DNA from: Lepidodermella squamata
Lineage: Eukaryota; Gastrotricha
Direction: 5' to 3'
Assembly (NCBI GenBank): GCA_047495785.1
Contig: JBLDXI010000017.1
Location: 1,860,001 to 1,924,000, forward strand
Length of the DNA: 64,000 nucleotides
The notes beneath the pieces are model-generated. The model made no database searches. It saw only the letters and a program-made list of their open reading frames with translations, and was not told the DNA's origin. Made by a program: the position numbers and the translations under genes. This document shows positions 56,301 through 64,000 of this stretch, piece after piece; position 1 is the first letter of the stretch; each line of letters starts with the position of its first letter.

Positions 56301-58602
56301 TCAAATTTTCAAAATGGGCACTGAGCCAAATATCGATCTGCGATTCTCACGCGATGGAACTGTTGAGACTGGTTTCGCCGTCGAGTTCGACGTCGCGTTT
56401 CTTTCCATCAACCGAAGCGCTGGGGCGAGCAGAAGTTCTCAAGACTCAAGCTCATGTGCCCTTATGTCAGAACTTTACGAAAAAGCTGTTGCTTGGGTAA
56501 GTATTAAGAGATACTCTTAACTTTTTGGTCACCTTGAAATTAGGATCCCACCGCTAATTCCCAAAAAAACTCGTGATTTTTTCCGAATTTAGGGCTTAAA
56601 TTTAAATTGGCATTGAAATTTTAAATTTTAAACTTCGTAAAATTTAGACATTTTTTAATTTAAATTTAAATTTAGGGTTACATTTTTATTTTAGGATCCT
56701 CAATTTTAGAGCAAATATTTTGACCTTCAATTACATTTTTATTAAATTTTTTCTATAGCTTGATCACCAGCTGTTGTCTGCTCCTTACCAGCTTCGCAGT
56801 TCAGGAAGCGTTTTCGTTGTCAGTCCGCAGCTGAGCGGGCTCAATTTGCGAACTACGGCGGCCAACTGCCTGTTATTCGGCATTTTGGGCTGCTTGGGAT
56901 TTTGCGCTTTCAACGCCCTTTTGGGAACACTCAACATTGTCCACGCTACTTTCACGCTCATGGCTGTTTTTTGCGGCGTATTGGTAATTTTTCCTCTGAA
57001 CCAGATAATAATCACCTTAAAATGTGTATTCTCAATTTTCCAGATGGCTGGCTCAATGATTGCAGCTCTTCAGTGGGAAATTAGTCTGTATGAAAACGTG
57101 ATATTGGCTCTGTTCCTGGTACCAATGATCGCTAAAAGCTCAATTTTTGTGGCTATGACTTTCAGGTAAATTATTACAATGGCTTTAAAATGCTGATATA
57201 ATTCAGCTTTCAGCTTGTCCCATAACCTACCACTTTCCAACTTCTTTGAGAAAATTTATATATTTTTACAAAATCCAACCTTCGAAGTTCATTTTCCAGC
57301 CATTATCTGCGATTTATCAAAAAAAAACCAAAATTTATCGCAGAAAACTCGGAAAACCCGATTGTATCCGTTCGGTATTAAGCTGGATTTTTTCGGTATC
57401 TTTTAATTCATAAGTGACAAGATCCATAATTGGTTACAATTTTTCTTAAAAATATTAATTTTTTCAGACGATACTTCTACCTCTTGCGCTCGAATAACGT
57501 CTACGACAAAACGAGCGACTACAACGTTGAACCCGTCGCGCGGGCTACCTTCCACCATTCTGTACGCGTGCTATCACAGAGCTTCATCTTCGTCGCCTTA
57601 CTTTCAACACCGCTCATTTTCGACACCGGGTTCGGATTCGTGCAACGCCTCGCCCAGTTCCTGCTCATCGCCGCTACCTCGTCCTACTTCACCGCTCTTT
57701 TCTGTCTATTGCCTCTACTTTGCCGATTCGCCTACTGCACGTCAAAGTTCGGAATCGCCGCTTCGTTCGACCAGCCGAAAAGCCACCATGAAAAAGCAAA
57801 CTCGGAAAAGCGATACCCACCCCCGATTATCAGGCACTCACCCCCATCAAGTGCATCGCCAAAGTCTGGATCGACATCCTCCGGGCCGATTTCGTCTTCT
57901 TCCCGGCATTCGAACGACGCGGATGACCCAATTATTATTACGGCAAGAAATAACCGATTAAAGCCACAATCGACCCTGACTGGTTCCGGGCCTAGGATAA
58001 ACGGAATTTTACTCAATAACAACACCTATAACGGCCGGAAGAATAAGGATTCGACGAAGCGTCGAGCGAACAATTCGGAGCTATATAGCTCGGGTATTTT
58101 CAGTAACAGCAAGTCAAACGGGCACATTCCTAAAGCTTTAGAGCAGCTGATACCGCCAACTCGCCCGGAACCGGGTACTAGCGAGTTGATTTGGGTCCCA
58201 CGTTTCCCAACCGCCGGCGTGGCGTTGGAAGAATTTCGCGTGCTGAGCAGCCCGACGCCCGAGGAGGTCACGCCTCCGCCGACCTTTGACCTCGCGACGT
58301 CGTGGAGCGCGAGCTCGAACACGCAGTTCGGGGTCGCGGCGCTGCAACACCTTGAGAGTGAATTTCGGCCTAGGCCTTGCAATTTGGGCAATAATAAGCC
58401 GTGCAGCCAGTCGAAGAGCTTTCACGGCGCCGCGCTTACGGTGGCAACGACCGAGGTCAAATCAAGCGTGTCGAACGGCGAATCGCAAACTTTCCTATTC
58501 TCACCGGCTTACAAGCAACACCCCCACGGCGGCGGCGAATCGATAGCGCAATATCAACATCGAACATTGGGAAGAAATAGCAGCAATCACTTAACTCAAT
58601 GA
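53350..58602 (+). CDS. Dispatched-like RND-superfamily membrane protein with sterol-sensing-type domain
   Basis: Six exons: 53350..53541, 53589..54407, 54784..56496, 56759..56983, 57044..57165, 57468..58602; 1401 aa. TM1 about 26-50 is followed by GLDAESSPLGQRLRSYRQF, resembling the Dispatched sequence after TM1 (G-F-E-x-R-G ... G-x-R). A large Cys-bearing loop comes next, then five close TM segments in exon 3 (about 420-570, sterol-sensing layout), a second Cys-rich loop, and TM8-12 in exons 4-6. The Ser/Asn/Pro-rich cytoplasmic tail is about 300 residues. The TM4 Asp pair of RND proteins is reduced to one Asp (LIFDAYF). The TM10 Asp position reads IAKSS. Dispatched proteins release lipid-modified Hedgehog-type ligands or act in apical export (CHE-14); these changes suggest altered ion coupling. 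Patched-related is the alternative. Intron 56984-57043 is stop-free, so its use is inferred from TM alignment. Confidence 0.8.
54421..54741. mobile_element. MITE, family 2, in a Dispatched-like intron
   Basis: 321 nt with perfect 18-nt inverted ends ACAGCGTGTCCCATAAGT / ACTTATGGGACACGCTGT, extending imperfectly inward. The internal TAAAAACCGAAAATTACCGA core is shared with repeats at 6.5 and 12.1 kb. It fills most of the 376-nt intron 54408-54783. No coding capacity. Confidence 0.85.
57211..57424. mobile_element. Diverged MITE, family 2, in a second Dispatched-like intron
   Basis: Left end CAGCTTGTCCCATAAC resembles CAGCGTGTCCCATAAG. The right end, ATAAGTGACAAGAT, is an imperfect inverse. The inside has CGGTATTAAG and CCCGATT words related to the family core in reverse. 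It explains the 302-nt intron 57166-57467. Confidence 0.5.
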
Positions 58603-59516
58603 TATGAATTCGTTACGATTTTACCATCTTGTGCAAATAAATTTTTGTATTAATTTGAATTTTACTGATCGTTAATAAATGTTGAAGCGGTTTTAGCTTT
58701 GGGTGTAATTTTTCATTCTGCACGAGGGGGATTTATTTACGGTCACTCGAAGTGCTCGGGACATTTTACTATCTCAATCTAAGCAGTTGGGGGTAGAGTG
58801 GTCACCTGTGGCGATGAATTATCCGCCAGTGCTCCGTATTTTAAGCCTGATCAAATCCGCTATTTTCATTATAAACTGAATTTTTTCGCACTTTAACTTC
58901 AGCTTTTCTATATATAACTGAATCAGAGGAAGTTCAGCGGATCAAAGGAAAAAAACAAAATTGATTAGTTGATTGTTAGCCTTTAAGCCCACCTCCACCT
59001 TACGTTTTTAGCGTAGACCTGTTTACGCTGAGAACTCAAACGAGGTTGTGGGATCTGTAGCTATCCACCCACTAAAGTGTGCGGAAATCAAAAGAAATCG
59101 CCACTTCCAGCCATTCCACATTTCGAATATATCCTTTTCCGCTTCCCGACTCGCAGAATTGAGGACGGTTTTTCTCACAATTTAATTTTACCCTAAGCCT
59201 ATATAGCGAGAGACATTATTTAGAAGCTTGAACACTGCTGGCGTCTCACTTTGGCTTTGAGTCAAATTAGACGCTCGCGCTGCGTATAATTAAAAGGTTA
59301 TGCGCGCTTCTTTGATTTATTTTATTTGCGCTCACGAGACGCGCTCGCGCAATAAACAAATATTGTTAAGGAAGATTATTGTTATTATTATTAAATGCGC
59401 ACTTGAAGCCGGAACTAACCGCAGGCGGAAAATATCAATGAAAAGACACGCGGCACTTTTACCGTTCGAGAGTCTTTTGCCTATGCTTTTGTCGTCAAAT
59501 AGGTAATGTTGCGCCG

Positions 59517-59530
59517 CACACACACACACA
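59517..59530. repeat. (CA)7 microsatellite
   Basis: Seven CA units. Confidence 0.8.
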
Positions 59531-59852
59531 ATGAGATAAAGCGGTGCTATAATCCACTGTGTGAAAATGAGACTCTCGTTCCACGCGCGATAAAACATAC
59601 CGAACCCTAGGAATTCGTTCACCAGGTAATAGATAAAAAGGTCGAAGATAACACTTTAACCCTTGGTATGTCAACTTGGCCCCTCTAGACATTTTCCATG
59701 CACTGCGCACCGAGGGACATTATGTAGTTCATGGCTATAAGGACATTTACCTAGAATTTTGACATATGACATATTATCAATTTTAGCAAGGGACATTTTC
59801 CTTTATATTTATGAATAAACAGGTGCGCCGTTGTGGCGGTGTGAATAGATAG

Positions 59853-59920
59853 AAGTCACGTGGTTTGATGCTTTAACATTTGGCACGTTGCCTGCTCTCA
59901 ATAGAATTACCACGTGACTT
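59853..59920. promoter_or_regulatory. Inverted pair of CACGTG (E-box) sites
   Basis: AAGTCACGTGGT at 59853-59864 and its exact reverse complement at 59909-59920, 44 nt apart. CACGTG is the core bound by bHLH factors of the Myc/USF class; a regulatory role is inferred. Confidence 0.35.
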
Positions 59921-60326
59921 TTCAGCGCGCTCAGATGCGCTAATGGCGGCAGCACACAGTGAAAAAATCGAGACATTTTTTGCGCTGTTGCCGTGGCGAT
60001 GGTAAATAGATATAAGTTATTACTTGCTCACCTTACGCTTGCGGCGCAAGGCTAATTTGCGGGGAGGAACAACGTGTTATTTTTCTGAGCTCTCTCGGCC
60101 TGCGATATTATAGTAATATTTTTACAAAAAGTTCGCCCACTCACGCGCGCATACGAAGCGCGCGCGTCGCTGAATGCGCGAACGCGGCTAAAATTTGACG
60201 AGGCCGATGAAGCGCTCGCGGCTGCGCTCTTATCGTGCATCATTGAGCGCGAGGGACATTTCATTAAAGCAGGCAGGCATTTACTTAAATCAAAGGCGAA
60301 AGTTGTGTAAATTTCTACAACAACTC

Positions 60327-60356
60327 AATAATAATAATAATAATATGATGATGATG
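60327..60356. repeat. (AAT)n-(ATG)n compound microsatellite
   Basis: Six AAT units followed by three or four ATG units, upstream of the small peptide gene. Confidence 0.8.
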
Positions 60357-60652
60357 TAGAGAATAAAGGCCATTTTGTTAAAATATGTCTCTAGCTCCGT
60401 ACGTTAAATTTTACAGCCCCATATAGCGCTTTTTCCGTGCAGCGAAAAGACAAACCACCTTAATAATAAGCATCACGACATTTTTTCACACTTCGTAGAT
60501 AGCTTTCATCAAATTATCGCAGATTGAACAAATATATGCGACGAACTGGAGGCGACCGTTGACTAAGAAGGCTTCATTTTTTGGGCGCGGAACCAAAAAA
60601 AGAGCGATATATTTATATCACACTAACGATCTCTCTCATCGTCACCGAAAGA

Positions 60653-60979
60653 ATGGAACAAATTTCTATCGCCAGCTTGTTGACGCTTTCAGTTTTCTTC
60701 ATAGCTGCAATGGCATCGCCTGTTCACGAGCCTAATCAGGACGCTGATTTGCCGACGCCCTTTCCGCACCACTTCGACCAGCACCAGGCGCGCGACCGCA
60801 ACCGCCGCCACAGTTCCTCGTCGCCGATAGCTTGCCGCGGCATCGGCAACCAGCTGCAAAAACTGTGCTGTGCCACCGGCTGGTCGGCCTGCTGCCCGTG
60901 CAAGCGGAAACGCCGCGCTGAAAACGAAAAAGAGGACGAACCGGCCGTCGCCGCGTCGCCAATGTTGCTTCAGAGATAA
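60653..60979 (+). CDS. Small secreted Cys-rich peptide precursor
   Basis: Single exon, 108 aa. Signal peptide about 1-20 (SLLTLSVFFIAAMA). An acidic/His-rich pro-region follows, with basic sites (RDRNRRH) at about 48-54. A six-Cys core comes next with spacing C-x10-CC-x6-CC-x-C (CRGIGNQLQKLCCATGWSAC then CPC), followed by KRKRR and an acidic tail. The two basic sites flank the Cys core as in peptides released by proprotein convertases. I do not recognise the family; a neuropeptide, defence peptide or other secreted ligand are all possible. Strong signal peptide, compact spacing and an AATAAA about 50 nt after the stop support a real gene. Confidence 0.6.
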   Translation: MEQISIASLLTLSVFFIAAMASPVHEPNQDADLPTPFPHHFDQHQARDRNRRHSSSSPIACRGIGNQLQKLCCATGWSACCPCKRKRRAENEKEDEPAVAASPMLLQR

Positions 60980-62463
60980 ATCATATTTATATATTATTAC
61001 ACTATCAAATTTAAATTCATGTGACAAAAAGAATAAACTGACAGATTTTTCTTAATTACATCAATTAACCAAACAGTTTTTATGCGTAGCACCGAGTTTA
61101 GGCCGCAGTGATACTTTACTTCATAATTGCGCCATGAAGAAGGAGGTCGCGAAATATTCCATATATATCTTCTGAAGCCCCTTCATTCCGCTCAAAAACA
61201 AACACAAATTTTTTTCGCCTACCGGTGCTACGCGATTCTCAATCGAAATGATGAAACACCATATATACCACAATGGCCTAATCGTGAAATTGTTTTACTT
61301 CCGCGTCAAAAATTATGTCATTTTTTTCTGTTGAAAATGTTATATACCCTGTCTCGTCAATGTTTCGTTTTAGCTGAAAATAAATAAATCGTTGGAAAAA
61401 AAATGAAGAAGCATTAAATTTGCACTTTATTTTTCTTTTTTTTGCAATTTTTATTTCGCAGGAACTCGAAATTTGAGAATCAATTATCGAAGCGTAAGGT
61501 ATCAGGTCTCATCAGTATCAGGAAAAATGATTCTAGGCGATTCCAGGCACAAAGGAAACTTGATAGCCATCAATCTTAGGACTAAATTGAATGCCTCTCG
61601 GCGGTTTTTTGAAGTTCGTCTTAATTTCTCTAGTTTCTGACGAGCTTAAGTGCGATCAGCGAAGTTGCTGGGCTGTCGGTTCTGAATTCCGCAATTTCGC
61701 AACATCGAAATCTAAATCTAAATAATTTTCCTGATCATTTGAGCGATTTCGACTCAATCCTTTCATGATCGTGATGTTTTATTTTAGCTAACTGTAACCC
61801 TCGGGTTTTAGGGGGAAATTTGGCTTCCGAGGATACTACTTTATCGGACAAATCAATGCTGTTAAGAATCGAACTGGAAATCGATATCGGCTCCACAAAA
61901 TGAGGCATAAAACTCTTAAAACTGACCGCCGATAGCGCGAAATACGATTATACAGCATTACCGTGCTTTGAGTCATGGCATCATAGCTCTTTTTATAGTG
62001 GCATGCCACCTTAAATTTCAATGCAAATTATTACATCGCGGGGTGGGCGACAGAAAGACTTGCCTAAAATAGAAACAAATGGCGTTTTTGCATCTCCGCC
62101 AAGTCAGTCGCGTGCCTGTGATTCCTAAAGAACGCGTTTCGGATCATTAAATGTCATCTGTTTCTATTCTAGACAAGTCATTCTGACGGCCACCCCGTGA
62201 TATGCCACTATATCGGGGCATTTCAAAATAAGCGTAAAACTTCACTTGGTTGGGCATGATAAAAGGACTGCCAGGAACTCAAAAAACCATATGTTAGGAG
62301 CAGGAACCTCGAGTTTAGGCACATCCAATCTGAAATCATCCAAAAACAAAAATTGGGTTAAAAAGAAATTTTTCATAAATTTATTGTTCGAATTGCCAGT
62401 TTTCAAAACTTGAGTAAAAAATGTTTGAGCAAATTAGTTTCACCCTTATTATTATTATGAATT
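60980..62463. other. Intergenic with one MITE-like inverted repeat
   Basis: Between convergent genes. Contains the element at 61995-62212. Otherwise AT-rich with no supported gene. Confidence 0.45.
61995..62212. mobile_element. MITE, family 3 (TA-flanked inverted repeat)
   Basis: The outer ends TAGTGGCAT / ATGCCACTA are flanked by TA on both sides. The inner arms (62036-62081 and 62155-62200) pair over about 45 nt: GGGGTGGGCGACAGAAAGAC against GTCATTCTGACGGCCACCCC. The left arm carries a 30-nt insertion. About 75 nt of loop; no coding capacity. A TA duplication fits a Tc1/mariner-type origin. Confidence 0.65.
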
Positions 62464-64000
62464 TTATTCAGTTGTCTGGCACCACCACGCCTTGAAAAAT
62501 CCAACATCATCGATCGCAATATCGGAAGATCCGCGCCGATCCGCGCCAACTGTTGCTTGGAAAGAGACTCGAAAAAGGGTGGTAACATCGCGCGGAACTG
62601 CAACCTGCGCATTGTTCCACTGGCCACCCTTGAAGCCGCGAATAACCAACAAAGGGCGCACATCGTCAAGCCCGGTTGTTGCCGACCGGGTAACAAGAGA
62701 TACAGCAAGCCTGCCGGTGTAACTGCCGGCTTTGTAGTACCAGAAATTGATACAGTCAACGTCGGTGATGTTGAACTCGCGTTTCGACGCCAACACGGCT
62801 ACGTCGCCGGGAAATCGGCCTCGAGAGACGGCCGCTGCGAATTGGCCATCTTTCGACGACTTTGTATGGTCTACTTTCGGCAATATTGCGCCAAGAACTC
62901 TGTCGACACTAGTAGCACTTCCCTTCGTCACCTAAATTAGCGACAAAAAAATAATTTTGAATTAAAATTTTTTGAAAATTTTGAAATTTAAATTTAAATT
63001 TTGAAAAATTCCTTAAAATATAAATTAAAATTAAAATTATTTCAAATTTCTTATATTACCTGCCAATTGAATGTTGCCAGGTCCCAATTTTCAAGCAAAT
63101 TCAGGCAGAAAGTTGAATCTTCGAAATCGCAGAAATATGTATACAACTGAGTAACGTCCCGCGTTGTAGTCGGCGTCGTTCTAACAGTCGTCGGTTTCGG
63201 CGTTATGAAATAGGCAAACGACCTCGCGACTGTGAATTTAAATCCCGATCCTTTCGGATAGCCCTCGCCATAAATTCGGAAGGCAATGTAAATCGAATTT
63301 GATGTCGTTTTAAAAATGTCACGCGGCCGTTCGTTGCCGCATAACGACGCAACTGTTGGGTAAGAGCTGTTGATTCCGTCGTAGATAAACAGTCCAGCTA
63401 GGGAGCAATTCGGCGAATTCTCTATATCGAACCATGAAAATTGAACAGCAATTATCGTCCGGCGAACACGTGGGTCATCATCGTTTTCAGCGTCGTAGTA
63501 GTCAGGTGTTAATTCAAGCGGAACGGTGACGAGCCAGCTTTCATTCTTGTACATTCGATCATTCTCGTCGGCGGAATTTTCTATTCGGACAAACGTTTCG
63601 TTTTCGTAAATTGTCGGCACTTCCCCGTCCAAATTCAGGTCGGAATCACCTTGGTATGGGATTAAATGACTAGGCGGCTTGAAAGGCGCCACTGTTGTGC
63701 TCGGGGGCGGTTCGGTCTTGAAAAACTGGCAGGTCGAGTTGAAAACGTGAATGCTTTTCAGGTAGATTATACTATCGACCGATATATCCTCTCGTCTCAG
63801 TCGAGTTCCATTCAGCAATAGGACTATGGTAGAATCCACCATTATTTGCAACGTTTCGACCAACCATGAGTTATGGCAACTTTCGCCCTGAGTTTTTCTC
63901 CAGATCAATTTCGAACTATTTTGAATAGGATAGCCGTAACTTAGCAGCTGGAGTGAGTTGTCGCGATTCCCACACATTTTGTAAACTATCGTAATACAGT
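62464..64000 (-). CDS. MAM-CUB-MAM secreted protein, 5' end missing (runs off right edge)
   Basis: Exons beyond 64000..63060 and 62931..62464 (128-nt intron, phase 0). The frame is open to the right edge and begins mid-domain (CITIVYKMCGN), matching the C-x-SF-Y strand of the first MAM of the 37.9-45.9 kb proteins. After this MAM (ending VFNSTC) comes a Pro/Thr hinge, then a CUB-like domain of about 110 residues (WFDIENSPNCS, LFIYDG, GSGFKFTV) and a final MAM (CDFEDSTFC ... SDIAIDDVGFFKAWWC). No astacin lies between the first MAM and the CUB, unlike its relatives. It is therefore probably another member of the family that lost the protease module. The final MAM is split by the intron after FNWQ. 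Confidence 0.8.

Larger units (their letters stand above)
58603..60652. other. Intergenic with simple repeats and a palindrome
   Basis: 2 kb upstream of the small peptide gene. Holds AATAAA signals just after 58602 and 58675, a (CA)n run at 59517-59530, an (AAT)n/(ATG)n run at 60327-60356 and the CACGTG palindrome at 59853-59920. No supported gene. Confidence 0.5.

Noticed and set aside
59332-59622. 96-aa minus-strand frame with hydrophobic stretches
   Set aside because: Crosses a CA microsatellite, has no family resemblance and lacks partners.

Overview
The window is animal nuclear DNA from a compact-genome invertebrate. Genes run on both strands and are split by very short GT..AG introns, mostly 46-60 nt. 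Proteins carry metazoan extracellular modules (CAP/SCP, Sushi/CCP, astacin, MAM, CUB, chymotrypsin-fold protease), a GABA-B-like class C receptor and a Dispatched-like RND transporter. The phylum cannot be fixed from sequence alone: intron size and gene families suit a nematode or another small-genome invertebrate. I see no bacterial operon, tRNA, rRNA or CRISPR.

Layout: (1) 0-3 kb, two related secreted proteins of unknown function, the first cut by the left edge and carrying a MITE in its intron. (2) 3.3-4.5 kb, a secreted chymotrypsin-like protease. (3) 4.6-17.3 kb, five CAP genes head to tail on the minus strand, with a sixth on plus at 23.3-26.3 kb. Together they hold 12 CAP domains in 1-, 2- and 3-domain forms, four led by a Sushi domain. 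(4) 18.1-23.1 kb, an intronless secreted beta-propeller (PQQ-like), a tandem astacin whose second domain has lost all zinc ligands, and an intronless KH protein. (5) 26.5-29.3 kb, a class C GPCR. (6) 29.5-37.3 kb, three secreted low-complexity or Cys-rich proteins. (7) 37.9-49.4 kb, a minus-strand array of MAM/astacin/CUB proteins. Three of these have an astacin module whose catalytic Glu is replaced (Ser, Ala, Ala). (8) 49.4-53.3 kb, a large intergenic region. (9) 53.4-58.6 kb, a Dispatched-like 12-TM protein. (10) 60.7 kb, a short Cys-rich secreted peptide. (11) 62.5-64 kb, a MAM/CUB protein running off the right edge.

Common theme: nearly every gene encodes a secreted or surface protein, and several families have expanded locally with apparent loss of catalysis. 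This fits extracellular scaffold, binding or decoy roles and a birth-and-death secretome locus.

Exon models were built by hand from splice signals, frame continuity and agreement between paralogues. All complete multi-exon models close in frame. At least three families of small inverted-repeat elements explain most of the unusually long introns.
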